From Ophiodon elongatus (Eukaryota > Chordata > Actinopteri > Perciformes > Hexagrammidae): a stretch of DNA of 64,000 nucleotides. The stretch is from contig JACSYO010000471.1 in NCBI GenBank assembly GCA_016806645.1, forward strand, positions 361,001 to 425,000. The letters are read 5' to 3'. Below are positions 47,641 to 59,770 of this stretch, one piece after another. Each line of letters opens with the position of its first letter. Position 1 is the stretch's first letter. Position numbers and translations under genes: made by a program. The notes under the pieces are model-generated. The model saw nothing but the letters and a program-made list of their open reading frames with translations, did no database searches and had not been told where the DNA came from.

Positions 47641-49260
47641 ATTTGATTAGATTTATTTTGGTGGGGTTGGGGGGTGGAGAACAGCAACTTAATTTTCACA
47701 ACAAAGTTGACGTAGCACAGGTTCTGCAGTTGCGCACATGAACGGGAATTTTAACTGTTTAACTCATTAAGCTATATGCGATTTAAAAAATATATGGTCC
47801 CGATTTTTTTCTTTTCTTTAAGAAGAAAGGATAATTTTCCTCTGAGGTGCAGGCCTTCTTTCAGGCGGTTTATGGTTGCAGAAAGAAAGGAAAAACATGG
47901 GTCATGTAGAGGTTCTGGTACAGACTTCAACTCACTCAATTTCTAATTGTATAATATTGTCAAAGTCAGCTCTGTCTACATATTACATATAGGCATATTT
48001 TTATCATCAAAAGTATAACACGTGAATTTTATTTCATGCAATTTATCTAATTTATGAATATATAAAAGGACGCATCAGTGTTATAATGCAGTAATTATCA
48101 GTCTACAACCCTGCAGATTAGATCAGTTTTAATATTCTCCGTTAAACTTTTACTATGCATGGACAACTTCTCAACGTCTTTCCGTTAAGACCTAGAGCTG
48201 TATATTGTTATGTATTTAATCCGGTGAGTCCATATAGAAAATGCAACATAACTCAGCGAGGTCACAAAACGCAGTTCCAATTTCAAAAGTCAAAATGGTT
48301 TGAAAAGAAAGTATTGTCCCCTGACCTATTGACTATGTCCACAAGAAAGCATTTTTCTCTCACTTAAAACAAGAGCTCTATTATCTTCAGTAAGGGGCGC
48401 CAAGTCCTGTTTTTTTTTTTTTTATTTTATTTCAAACGTTATTGTTTAATTATCAAAAACTAAATGAAAATATTAGGAATTTTAAGACGATGCTGAACGG
48501 TTGGGAGCTAAACAGGTAAAAAAAAAAAAAAGCGATGACAAAGCATTCACACACGAGAGTGTAAAATTATCACCACATAACCAACGTCAGTGTTTATTAT
48601 TAAATCCCTTAACAGGGGTTATTTACGGGCACGCAAAGTTAAGCTTGTTGCCTCCAATCAAATCCCCTCCCGACATCTTAGTTAGTCCCGAACCTGTGAG
48701 ACAAACTTTTTGTTGCCTCATGAGCGAGGACTTCGGACAATGACAATTTCTAAAACCACCGGTCTCTCAGTCCACGAAACTATGCTATGATAATTTATGA
48801 GTTCAAAGAAATTGCCCATTAAAACAAACGTCGATTTAAATAAACTTGGGTTCCCCCTCTGTGCAGCATATAACACGTGCGAAAGTAGCGAGGAAACAGA
48901 AGGGAACTTATTCCACCGGGTTCTGGCTATTGTAGAAATTGAAAAGATGAGAGCTTCAAAGAGGATTTTAATACGTGGCTGATAAGTTTAGCGTTCAACA
49001 ATCCGATGAAAAGAAAGTTCAAATGAAACCTGGACGGAGGGAAGTCTGAACGAGGAAAACTGCGAGTGTGCCAAGCTGTTTATAATGCCCTATTTTATTA
49101 TTAGGCTCACATGGAGGAGTTTCACAAACAATGTGCGATGAAAAAAGTTGAAGTTCGATGTCTTTTTGTCAGACTAACGTGTATCAGAGAGTTTCAATGG
49201 AAGCACAGAGCGAGGAAAGAGTGAGCAAGGCAAACAAAAAGGGGGAAAGGAAAGTGTAGA
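47640..49260. other. AT-rich 5' non-coding sequence next to the CpG island
   Basis: About 1.6 kb, mostly AT-rich and high-complexity, with poly-T (48411-48424) and poly-A (48519-48531) runs. I see no exon with both splice signals. Confidence 0.4.
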
Positions 49261-49299
49261 TAATGCATCAACCTGTTCTCTTGTTTTCTGAAGAAGTCA

Positions 49300-49965
49300 A
49301 CTTTCACGCCAGTGGTTGGACCATGTGGACAGCCCCGCTTCTGCTCCTCAAGCCCCCGGCGCGTCCACTCTCTCACGGCGACAAAGGGGCACACAAACCG
49401 ACGGGACGAAAAAAATTCAAAAAAAAAAAAGAAAAATGGAAAGAAACAGAGAGGGGAGAGAGGGAGAGACAGAGAAATCTAGGATCTAAGACCGCAGGAC
49501 CATTACTTTAAACGACAAAGCGTGCTCGTTAGTCCTTTCCTTTTCCCTTTTGTGTGCGTCCTCTCTCCTCGGAGTGGCCCCTCTGGAGTGAAGTCAGAAC
49601 AATACTGCCGCTAAAACTCTGGCACTGTGCGCAAGTTGCCGCGGAGAAAGCGCGCAGCTTCTCGTCTTGTTTTGTTGCGTCTGCTTCCCCTCGCTATCTC
49701 TTCAAGAGGCTTATTCAGCGCGAACAGCCCTTCCACCGGTCCGCACTTTTGGGCATCCCGTCTGTTGCTTGCTCGTTTTCTGGAAATCAGGGTTGAATCA
49801 CTGGGGCTGTGTGAGTGTACGAGTGAGGAGTGTGTGTGTTGCGAGGGGGACAGTTTGCTGCGCTACCGTAATGCCTCTAAAGCAGGTGCGCGTTTTCATC
49901 GCTTGCCCTATCCTCGCAAAGCCCTGGCGCACAAAAGGAAAACAGCAGCCGGTGAGAGGTAGAGC
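49300..49965. promoter_or_regulatory. CpG island, best promoter/first-exon candidate
   Basis: I count about 27 CpG in the roughly 420 bp from 49540 to 49960 and about nine more at 49310-49410. With near-even base composition, that is close to the number expected without CpG depletion, so this is a true CpG island by texture. Such islands normally mark promoters, and foxp4 must have an upstream non-coding exon. I could not fix a TSS. A strong donor-like word on the plus strand (GCAGCCG|GTGAGAG, 49952) would suit a transcript going away from foxp4, so a bidirectional promoter is possible. Confidence 0.4.
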
Positions 49966-49968
49966 CTA

Positions 49969-50004
<36 letters not shown>

Positions 50005-50007
50005 CCC

Positions 50008-50038
<31 letters not shown>
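49969..50038. repeat. Compound (CT)n-(GT)n microsatellite
   Basis: About 36 bp of CT repeat, CCCCAG, then about 29 bp of GT repeat, directly beside the CpG island. Confidence 0.94.
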
Positions 50039-50039
<1 letters not shown>

Positions 50040-50041
<2 letters not shown>

Positions 50042-50980
50042 GGAAGGCATTGATCTTTTGACCTCTCTTTGCATCCCGGCTGAGTTGTGCTATTGTGGAG
50101 GCAGAGAAGAACAGATGTTACTCTGCACAGATTTTGAGCTCAGAAACCGTCAACAAAGCACGATCATCCAAACTAAACTAGTCGACTTAAACACTTTGAT
50201 TTTCTACATCTTTTTGTTCATCTTCACACATGTTGTACTGTTACATAAAAAAAACTGTATAAATAACTTATATTTTCCTCATATATATTTTGTTGTTGTT
50301 GCTCTGGATAGACAATATTGTGATACAACTTTACTCTTTTTCACTCTGCATGGAAGCCTTTATTGATTTATGCCAAAAAGATGTACGTCAACCTAAGAAA
50401 TGCTGTATTCCACAAATAAAAAATAAGTGTAAAATCAGTTTAAGTGGGTTCACCCTTGTTTTACACTTACCTTGCAAATAGACAGTTATATTGTGATTGG
50501 ACAATTTTTACTGCCTGCCTATCTCACTACGTCCTTTATGTATTTTGGAAGCCTGACAACTCCTTTTGCAGAGTTATTACCACCTTTTTCCCCCTCACCG
50601 CCACATTCATTTACTAATTGACAGCATAATCAGTGTTGAGATTACTGTCTCTGATGAAATTTGAAAATTACATCATACCTGTCGCTGCAAAAAAAAAAAA
50701 AAAGTGAGTGGGAAAAAAAGAGTGCCATAACTCATAAAAAGATCTTGGAATAATTTTGCTTTGGCCATTAAATGGTATTCTGCCCTCCTGCCTTTTCTCT
50801 ATCTAAGCTTTTACCATTGGAAAATGATGGCAGTCCATCACAAGACCACCCAACAATGGGCCACGACTGCAGTAAATCACAACACATTCATTAGCACGAT
50901 CAATACCACTAAAAATACTGTGTGTGTATGTGTGCAAATGTTGTGGGTGTGTGTTTGTGTGTGCGAGTGTATATGAGCAC
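50040..50980. other. Unassigned AT-rich sequence
   Basis: About 900 bp of AT-rich sequence with a poly-A run at 50688-50703. A consensus-like minus-strand donor word lies at 50465-50471, but nothing supports an exon there. Confidence 0.4.
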
Positions 50981-51001
50981 CCATATATCTATCTATCTAA
51001 T

Positions 51002-51050
<49 letters not shown>
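50981..51050. repeat. (ATCT)n-(TA)n compound repeat
   Basis: A few ATCT units, then about 47 bp of pure TA repeat. Confidence 0.94.
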
Positions 51051-51053
<3 letters not shown>

Positions 51054-51127
51054 AATAACATTTATTTTTCAAATAATGAAGGCACTTGCAAATGACAAGG
51101 TAGAACAAAATGTAAACCTTACTTTCA

Positions 51128-51154
51128 ATATATATATATATATATATATATATT
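51128..51154. repeat. (TA)13 microsatellite
   Basis: About 26 bp of TA repeat, 78 bp after the larger TA tract. Both are self-complementary and could cruciform or co-pair. Confidence 0.92.
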
Positions 51155-51789
51155 TATTTACTCACCTCTCCTCTGAGCCTGACACATTTTTGACCAGGAA
51201 CACTTTGTTATATATCTCCAATAAATCTCCGGAGAAGTGACAGGTGCTAATGTGAGCAACTGGATGGTGATGAGTGATGCTTTTTTAAGTGGCTGTTATC
51301 ATGAAGGTGCACTTTCAAGTTTGATCGACAAAATGAGAAGGTATTATTAAAAGAAAGTTTGTAACTGAAACCCATAGTGTGTATATGGTTACATAAAATC
51401 GTTATAGTTACATACAACCTGAATCTAATAACTGAATGTAGAGAAGCACAATAGAGAGCAATGCGACTGAATCATCCTTGTGCTTGTTGTTGTGTAACTG
51501 TTGACATTTTTACTAAAGATATCAATCACCCCCGCCTGTTTGCAGAATCGTGATTTGTTTGTCTGTTTTGGCTCATGGATGCAGAAAATAACCAGATTAA
51601 CCAGAGAACAGGAAACTCAGAAGGACTCTTTGTTCTGCACAGCCTGAATGAAGCCGGTTGCCGAGCCGAGCCAGGCTGGGCTGAAGCGGGCCAAGTAAGA
51701 AACCGGATCAAAATAAGAGTTGGCTTGAACATCTTAAGTCAACACCTTCATTCTTGTTCTCGCTGAAAGGAGAGAAACGCTGCTTGGCC

Positions 51790-52110
51790 CTCTCACCCGT
51801 CTCCTATTCCCATTTAGGAACCCTTCTCTCCCTGTTAATCAGGGGGAATAATTATCAAAGTGGACAGGTAATTAAATTAAAACATAAGTGGCTACATGAG
51901 CTGGGTTGGCTGTACTACAAGGTTTTCCCTGGCTTAATTAAAGAGAAATATGGGAGAGCTCACCCACAGTGTCAGAGCTGGGGAAAAGAAAAAAAAAAGA
52001 AAAAGAGTAGAAAAAAGCTCCTGCCACTAACTTGAATGACTCAATCTGGTCCTTTAAACGCAGGATTTCAGATTGATAAAAAAGGATTGATTATGGCCTG
52101 TGTGTATATG
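51790..52110. promoter_or_regulatory. Candidate CNE with paired homeodomain words
   Basis: High-complexity sequence with GTTAATCAGG, ATAATTATCAAAG, GGTAATTAAATTAAAAC and CTTAATTAAAG inside about 130 bp, and no microsatellite. It looks like a regulatory module; function and conservation are not shown. Confidence 0.35.
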
Positions 52111-52399
52111 CGGAGGGACATTCTTCTTCACTGCTCCTTCCTGAACGAATCAGCACTGCAGGCTATGTTGTTTGTTTGCGTATGAGAGCAAAAGCACATG
52201 TGTGGCAGCGGGGCGTGAGGCGAGGGAGCGCAGAATGTGTGGTAGATGCATTAAAAAACTGTGAGCTTCAGCAGGCATCTGGGAATAATGTCGTAAAATA
52301 AAGCCACAATAAAATAAAACTTACTGCTGTTGATGTTTACAAACAACCCCCACTAAATCCCCACAATGCCTTTAGAGTCAAACCCAAAGAGAGGCCTCA

Positions 52400-52404
52400 A
52401 ACAC

Positions 52405-52449
<45 letters not shown>
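52400..52449. repeat. (CA)n microsatellite
   Basis: About 50 bp of CA repeat with ATACAT interruptions at the left end. Confidence 0.92.
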
Positions 52450-52451
<2 letters not shown>

Positions 52452-53449
52452 AATAAACAGACCCAGAGCGGGAAAGCAGCGCCGAGACCAAACTATCCAA
52501 ACATTCACAAACACACTCATATGTGCCCACACCCACATTGGTACACATATGAATGTGCTTGTTTACAAATAAAGACAAAGTGGGAAGGCTGCACGCACAC
52601 ACTCACATAAACAAACACACAAACACACCACCGTGTGCATATGCAACGACAACAGAAGACGGAGGCTGAAAAGCACCACAGATACATCGAGCCTGGGTCT
52701 ATTACAATAATAAATGACTGAGCGCATCCACACAAAGCTTCTCTTTATCTCTCGTCGTTCAGTACCTGTGAACAATACTCTCAACAAGTCTCAAAATCGT
52801 CAACGATCCCCGTGACGAGTTAAAGAAGTAAGTGAGGGAAAGTACTTATTCTCCAAAACATCCTACTTTTTAAGAGAATTCTCACTATAAAAATAAGATA
52901 AAACATAGACTCCCTTCACTTATGAAAAGAAAGAAATGTCTTAATGGATGAAGGATTACCCGCCCAGGTAGTTGTTGAATCAAAGATAGAGAAGGATTTG
53001 ACTGTAATGCATATCAACTTATTCTAACTTTCTTAGGAAAGTCTTAGTTGCTTTAATGAAAGAGTTTTAATATTCTGAAACACACTTGGAGGTGGAGTAT
53101 CGATGCATCAGAGAGCAATGTGTGCCTGTTTTCTAATGTTTTGGCAGTATAGTCATTTAATTATACCACATCTGAGGTTGTGAATGTACAAACACATGCA
53201 TTCCCACATGCACTTCATCACGCACACATGGCTGTAGCATGTGTACGGGTAACTGTTGTGATCTACTCTTTTTAAACGGACACGTCACTGTTTGTTACTT
53301 TTGATTCATAATAAGATGTGCATCCTTCACAGTTTTGAGTATGCACATCAGTTTTTGTACATTTGTTACAATTTTAAGGTCAAACTTGAAGCTTATTGTG
53401 TCTAACACTGGGTTAAGTCATTAAAAAATACACTAGGTCAAAACCAATC

Positions 53450-54262
53450 TAGGAATGTAACTAAGTACATTTATTCAAGTACTGTACTTGGGAAAATGAG
53501 GTACTTGTGCTTTACTTGAGTATTTTTTTTAGCACTTTATACTTCTGCTGCACTAGATTTTGGAAGCCACTATTGTACTTTTTACTGCACTACATTTATT
53601 TTATAACATTAGTTACAAGTTACTTTGCAGATGCAGCTTATTAATAAAAAGTATATCAACTAATACATTAGGACGCATTACTATAGATTAAGCTACCCAG
53701 CAGTATATAAGGTATGAGCTCCACCTTTACCAGCTGCAGCATTACTGATGTTCATATTAATGCATCACTATTTATAATCTAGTGATACAACTTATTCTGA
53801 TAAGGGCAGTTCTGCATTATGAGTGTTTTTACTTTTGGTACTTTAACTATATTTTGATGCTGTTACTTTTCAGTTCAGACCTTGTTTCATGTAGGAACTA
53901 ATGTCTTTCAATCATAGTACATGAAACCGCACACAACAAAGCCATGATTAGTGGAAAGAGACACTGCTGTTGAGGTTTTGTTTTTCAAATTAATGTTTTG
54001 GGGCTTTGAGCACCACATAGTCATATTAAATTCACAAGAAAGCAGACATCTCTACGGCCGATATCTTCAAAACTAGGCAGCTCACACCAAAACAATCTAG
54101 ATTGATAAATAGCACTACAGGCAAGAGGAAAAATATGTATTTTTGATTTTGATATTAACTCTTCCGTTAAGTAAGATTTTGAATGGAGGACTTTTATTAG
54201 TATTTTATACTGTAGTATTGCTACTTTTACTTTAGTAAAAAGTCCTAATACTTCTTCCACAG
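53450..54262 (+). mobile_element. Teleost GTACTTTTACTT-type non-autonomous DNA element, interrupted
   Basis: The block opens GGAATGTAACTAAGTAC, runs through GTACTTGTGCTTTACTTGAGTA-like and TACTTTTTACTGCACTAC words, and closes CTTTAGTAAAAAGTCCTAAT then CTTCTTCCAC. I recognise this as a very common percomorph repeat whose intact ends read roughly CAGTGGTGGAA and TTCCACCACTG, giving short inverted termini. It has no coding capacity. The ends are decayed here (CTAGGAA and TTCCACAGCTGG). A second element is inserted at about 53871-54170. Family recognition is from memory; a repeat-library search would name it. Confidence 0.75.
53871..54170 (-). mobile_element. Second teleost MITE nested in the element at 53450 (about 300 bp)
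   Basis: The sequence departs from the host element after GATGCTGTTACTTTT and resumes at GTAAGATTTTGAATG. The insert carries GTTTCATGTAGGAACTA, GGGGCTTTGAGCACCAC, AGACATCTCTACGGCCGATA and CAATCTAGATTGATAAATAG, a set of words I recall from one abundant percomorph repeat family. It ends AACTCTTCCGTTAA, a decayed match to that family's AACTGTCCCTTTAA terminus, at a TTAA of the host (54167-54170). It has no coding capacity, and the other end seems truncated. Confidence 0.65.
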
Positions 54263-54552
54263 CTGGTCAAAACAACCCTGCTACTGGGTCAAGTGAACCA
54301 AGTACTGCAATTGTACAATAATCATCACAACTGGATACATTTTGATTTGAAGTGTGAGGCGGTGTGTGTGGCACGGCCTCCGAGATGCTGATGTTGAAGA
54401 GCTCCAGAGTCAGACATGACAGAACTGTGCCAGCCTCCATGTGTGCCTGTTCGTTTATGGGGAAACTTAATACGAGACATTTAGGATATCCCTGAAACCC
54501 TATCCCTTCATCTGCTCATGTGCGGGACATACAAACATACGTCAAAAAGACA

Positions 54553-54601
54553 CACAGACACAGACACACACAGACACACACACACACACACACACACACA
54601 C
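54553..54601. repeat. (ACAG)/(CA)n compound repeat
   Basis: Several GACACA units, then about 27 bp of CA repeat. Confidence 0.9.
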
Positions 54602-54827
54602 TCAGAGCTTTCCAGTCCCTCCCTCGGTACGATCTTGTATCAAAGCAAACAAATGACATGCTGTCTTCTCTCCTCTCCCCCCACTGTCTTTTTTGATGTG
54701 TGGTTGTGTAAAATGACACGCCGTATCTCTCCAGCTGACATTATCACTCGCCGGCGCGCTCACATCTTCCGGCCGCACGCCTTTCCCACAGGACTCCCTA
54801 CAGCAGGGGTCTTTGTCTCCGAAAGCA

Positions 54828-54828
<1 letters not shown>

Positions 54829-54919
<91 letters not shown>
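54829..54919. repeat. (CA)45 microsatellite
   Basis: Ninety-one bases of uninterrupted CA repeat. It is complementary to the GT tract that starts 152 bp later. Confidence 0.96.
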
Positions 54920-54921
<2 letters not shown>

Positions 54922-55060
54922 AAAGATGTGGAAAAGCTTCTATGATTTTAGCTCTGCATTGTGTGCTGTCAGTGACTGGTTCAAGGAATGGGAGAGAGGC
55001 TAGGATGGAGGGATGGAGAGGAAGGATAAGATAGGATTGGCTTTCTTTAGCAACCTTTTT

Positions 55061-55071
<11 letters not shown>

Positions 55072-55118
<47 letters not shown>
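55072..55118. repeat. (GT)23 microsatellite
   Basis: Forty-seven bases of GT repeat on the plus strand, forming an inverted pair with the CA tract at 54829-54919. Confidence 0.95.
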
Positions 55119-55120
<2 letters not shown>

Positions 55121-55139
55121 GTGGGATGTTATGTGTGGC

Positions 55140-55870
55140 ATTTCTCTGCAGAAGATTTTTAATGTAGCAGAGAGAGATGTAACTCGGAGAGCTCTGTCAC
55201 ATTACTGTGGCGATCAGTGTTAAGCTGACATATATAACAGCCCTGATACAATAACCAGTTTAAGACTCTATCATGCATGGGACGATAGGTTGAGAGATGG
55301 CAGGAAAAAGTGTTTGTTATAAAGGCCCAAAAGAGAAAAGTGAAAAAGAGAAAATAAATGTCAATACAAATATAATGTATGTGGCTGTTTTTATGCAAAA
55401 CTGATTTTTAGTTATCGAATATATATACTGTAAGATAGATGAAATACCCAAAAATAGGAAAATGTCAAAGTGCAAAAAAAAAAGAAAAGAAAAAAAAAGG
55501 AACTATAATTACAACCAGATTAATGAAGCTACAACAGCCACGTAAATCTCCACTCTGGCCGTAGAACTCCTCGCCCCTTGACACATCGTACTTAAAAGGA
55601 GCGACAATTGAAAGACAAATGCATTAAATGAAAGCACTATAATGTTTTTGACATTGAAAATACATTCGTTCATTTATTTCAAACAAGCCACCTTTTCCCC
55701 CCACAATCACCTAAGAAAGGTTTCTTTTGGACCTCTCGTGTTAAGGAAAGCTCCCTTCAGTAAATGTTTCAGAAAAGTTCACTCATTTGAGATGAATAAA
55801 ATAAAAACATTTAATGTCCTGTAGTTTTCACAACCTTGGAGGCTTCACACCATTGAATGTAATGTGTTTT

Positions 55871-55908
<38 letters not shown>

Positions 55909-56560
55909 AATTCACGATAACTGGTTAGGGACATTTACTGGATCTGTTTGTGTATGTGAAAGACTAAATTATTTCTTTTGACCTACACGTCTCAATTCAT
56001 AAGACTATTCATCTCGTCGTCGTCTTCTTTAGCTTCTTTCGCCAGCTAAGAGAAAACACACTGAAACAAGAAGTAATCTCAGAGATTTCACTAACAAGGA
56101 TGCAGTGGAGACTGTATATGAATAGAACTCATTTTTGTTTTATAGGAATGTCCTTGGGATTTTCTGTAAAATATAGACAGAACAGAAAATATGCCACAGA
56201 TGGACAGAAAGATATATTCCTCCGGCCTTTCAAATATGCATGTATTTATTCAGTGTTTCTGCTTGGATTTATTGTGTGATTGGAGAAAAAAAACGGATTG
56301 TAATCATAGAAATGAAGTTACAAGGTTTTATATCATCTTAAATAGAAACAAAAACACTCGCAGTCAAAACCAAAACGTGTACGTTCACAAAACATTTTTT
56401 TTGGTCTTTTTTGACAATAACAGTCACATTTGTGAAGGTTATAATTTCCAGCATAGCAGCGTAGTAAAATTGCCGTTAAACATCCAGTATGTGAACAATG
56501 CACATTAGATTCTATCAGTCTTTCCTCATTACAGGTCACTCTATGTGTGTGCATGTGTGT
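55140..56560. other. AT-rich sequence, nothing recognised
   Basis: About 1.4 kb of AT-rich sequence with a (TA)n tract. I see no exon. Three separate open frames here are AT-rich chance frames. Confidence 0.4.
55875..55907. repeat. (AT)16 microsatellite
   Basis: About 32 bp of AT repeat, self-complementary. Confidence 0.93.
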
Positions 56561-56689
56561 GTGCGCACTGCAGAGAGACAGAGAGAGACGATGAAGGGCA
56601 TCAGAGGTCGTCAAATTGCCACGGTGCTTTTTGTCCTGTCAAACGCTCACGTGAGCCAGTCTTGAGTGAATTTCAATAATCATCCTGAA

Positions 56690-57150
56690 GGACTTTTCTT
56701 CTTGGGCCACATTCTGCTAAATGTATCTCTCTCCTTCTAATTCCCCTCCACAATGTGTCTGGCTCAGGCTACTCATCATGTCATTGGTCCCTTTTCTATT
56801 CCCCTGTGTTTGATTCTGACAAATACATGGATTATCGGCCAGGGGGATTTTTAAATATATGGCTAATGTGAGCTTTCATGCCTGTGCTTTAATCTGCTGA
56901 GTATTTAAAACCAATCTTAAGGACGGGGGAAAACGCAGAGGTCAGGCTTTTTCCGCGCCCCCGTGCCGGAGAAAAGAGAGGGAGCGAGATTGGGAGAGGG
57001 AGACGGCGTTGGGAGTGAAAATGGAAGTGAGGAAAGGGAAGTAAGAGAAAAGACAATAATTTCCCTTCTATTTAAATTCTAACCAGGATTAACTGCGGAA
57101 TCACAGGTATCAAACCTCATCTGGCAGCGCGGCTAAAGAGAACTCTCTCA
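56690..57150. promoter_or_regulatory. Candidate CNE
   Basis: A high-complexity block on both sides of a purine-rich patch (56975-57050), with GTCATTGGTCCC, TTTAAATATATGGCTAATGTGAGC and AACCAGGATTAACTGCGG. There are no microsatellites and no splice-framed open frame. Regulatory role is inferred from texture only. Confidence 0.3.
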
Positions 57151-57609
57151 AAGAAAGGAAAAGTTGGTTTCCTCACTGTGGTTGTGTGTGTGGTAGAAAG
57201 AGAGAGAGACTTGCTGGGGTAGGGGTGCTTCCCTCTGCCTTTTCACTTATCATGTGCCCTCCTATCCCAACGAAATTGGACATAAAATGAGAAAATATAT
57301 CGCACACTCTCTTTTACGGGGCAATGACACAGTACGGTGAGGGATGAAAGCTCCATCATGTGTCTGTCCGGTTGCTCCGCTGTCAGAGTGACATTCACTC
57401 ATTTACAATTCAGACACTTTCTACTCCTTATTACTGTCTTTCTTCCACCTTTTCTTTCATCTTTCTTCTTGTTTCTGTTCCTCTCTCGTCCTCTTGTCTC
57501 CTGTCCTCTCTTCCCTCTTGTCATTTTGTGTATATATGAAAGGCAAGCGGGGCCTTTGGCAGCCACTCAAACAGGATGGAGTGTGTGTCTGTGTCGGTGC
57601 GTGTCAGGC

Positions 57610-58150
57610 TGAAGAGCAGAGGTTGATTTGCGGCATTACGTCTACAGCTTTAAACTGCATCAAGCAACTTCCAGACCTTTTTTTATGACTGTAATATGAG
57701 GTACTTAACATATCACTGCCATAAAGTGCAACAGACGCAGGGGTCGCAGAACTTGCACACACACAGACACGCATGCATACGTACGTTACTGAGGAGAGCT
57801 GATGGTGGAGTTGGAGACAGATGTATGTATAAGCCGGGTGAAGTTTTTATGGTACAGACTCATGCGTTTCACCCAGGATAGTAAAGTAGGCCATGGCTGA
57901 TATCATCTGATACACTTGTTTGCTCGCCAACCATACAATCACAGTCATTCCCTGCTGAGGAAGCATTCAAACTGCTATTTGAACATCAATACAGCATGCA
58001 AATAACATTCACCACCCCTTTTCACATCAGATAAGATAACCCACAATGCCGCGTCTGGCAGCACAGAGATGTGTTTTGCATCCTAAGGCTACGCGGCTGT
58101 TGCAAAACATCATAATGAGCCCTCTCAGCAAGTTCCTTTGGAAAAAGAAG
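57610..58150. promoter_or_regulatory. Candidate CNE with octamer
   Basis: Mostly repeat-free sequence with a perfect octamer ATGCAAAT (57996-58003) and other balanced words. A CA/CG-rich decayed patch sits at 57755-57790. Weak evidence. Confidence 0.25.
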
Positions 58151-58203
58151 AAGAAGTTAGTAAGTATGTATGTACAAAATATGAGTGTGCATGAGTGCTC
58201 TCG

Positions 58204-58205
<2 letters not shown>

Positions 58206-58234
<29 letters not shown>
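58206..58234. repeat. (GT)14 microsatellite
   Basis: About 29 bp of GT repeat on the plus strand. Confidence 0.92.
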
Positions 58235-58236
<2 letters not shown>

Positions 58237-59287
58237 CAGCACACAGAGACTTAATGGTAAGAGAGAAGGAGATGGAGAGAGGATTAGAGAGGGGAGTGGA
58301 AGGGTGAGGTGGCCCTTTAATTTGGAAAGTTTGACGTGAATGACGCACATCTGGCTGGCCAAGATGATGGATTCTGCTACACATGCAATATGGGAAAGTG
58401 ATCTGTCGTTCCTTCTATTTCTTCTATCTTCTCCCTCCTTCTGCAGTGCCCAGTCCCTTACCTCAGCCTTCCATATCATCAACACGCAACTACTTCCCCC
58501 CACCCCCCCTCCCCCCCTCGCTCACATCACTTCCTGCTTCCCTGACTCCTTCAGTTGGTCTGAGTGTACGGAGCTGCAGCACCACCTCTCCTCTGTTGCG
58601 TGAGAGAAAGTGGCAGCTCTGTCCGGCACACTCGACACACACGACACATTTTTACCCTCCCTTCAGACTCTAATGTGATTTGCTGATTGACAATTCAAGA
58701 ATTTCAATTTGCTTGGAGAGAGCAAACCTCTCAGGGTCCAGCAGCGCCTGCAGCTGTACATGTGTGTCGGTGCGTACATTAAAGCGGTTGATGACTTTCA
58801 TTTTCTGTCAGTTTTAAATCTTAAGTAACATTTGGGTAGTATTAGCAATGGTCTTTGCACATGTCCTCCTTCCCGACGTAGACTGTGTGTGTCCACTAGT
58901 GGAAGTGAGCGCTGTGTTGTGCTCTTCTGGAGCGTGATGAGAGAGATGATAAGAGACACAGAAAATTTTATTTTATTTTACTTTCTGATGCTGCATTTTC
59001 TTTTCTTTCTTTTTTTTTATCATTTGTGCAATTTAAATAACTTGCTTTTGTTTTTGTGTGTTGTTGTAGAATTGTTGCTGCGTTTTGGTGAATTTGCTCA
59101 TATCTGGTTGAAATGAGGAAAAATGTAGCTTTTAGAATTTGTGGTGAATAGATTTAATGTGAGCAAGGTCTCTTGCCATAGATGTTCAGTACTGTTCTTT
59201 GTTGCAGTTCCAGATGGCTGCAGGTGTCTCAGTGTGACAGGTTGATTGTTTTAGATAATTAGTCAAGTTTCTTTGTGTGTGCATTCA

Positions 59288-59770
59288 ATATTTTACTCAA
59301 GTAAATACATAAAAGTATTAGCATCAAACTATTAAAGCACCAAAAGTAAACCCATTTCAGAATAATGGATATTATATAATTGTATTCTAATTATTGTTGC
59401 ATTAATTGTACATCACTTTAATGCTGCAGCTGATAATGGTGTAGCTCAAATAAATTAATTTATATAATGCCAGGTAGCTTGTGAATTCCTCATTACGATC
59501 AATAAAGTCTGATCATATTATACCCTTTCATTAATTACACGTCATAATTGATTTGTTGTTTATATGTTCTATTATTAATCTGAATATGCAAAATGACTAT
59601 AAGCTCAAGTTATCAGATACATGTAGTGGAGTAAAAAGAACAATATTTGCTTCTGAACTGTAGTAGAATAGGACTATGAAGTAGCAGAAACAAGGAAATA
59701 CTCAAGTAAAGTACAAGAACCTCAAAATGATAGTTCTTGAGTGAATGTTCCTTAGTTTCCATCACCGTGG
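59288..59770 (-). mobile_element. Second copy of the GTACTTTTACTT-type element, inverted
   Basis: This is the reverse-complement counterpart of the element at 53450. It begins with TTTTACTCAAGTAAA, contains TAGTGGAGTAAAAAG and ACTCAAGTAAAGTACAAGAACCTC, and ends CTTAGTTTCCATCACCGTGG, a decayed form of the TTCCACCACTG terminus. The middle (about 59390-59590) is diverged and AT-rich. It has no coding capacity. This copy is shorter than the other and lacks the nested insert. Confidence 0.68.

Noticed and set aside
50465..50480. Consensus-like minus-strand donor (CAAG|GTAAGT) as the end of a foxp4 5' UTR exon
   Set aside because: Strong by sequence, but the candidate exon side is AT-rich, has no promoter-like sequence and is not in the CpG island. 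Such words are frequent by chance in 48 kb.
51161..51180. Minus-strand donor (GAGAG|GTGAGT) beside a TA repeat as a foxp4 exon end
   Set aside because: A good donor word, but I found no matching acceptor, promoter or coding sequence. It would need cDNA evidence.
54602..55141. 179-codon minus-strand frame
   Set aside because: Made of two microsatellites (Thr-His then Cys-Val). Not a gene.
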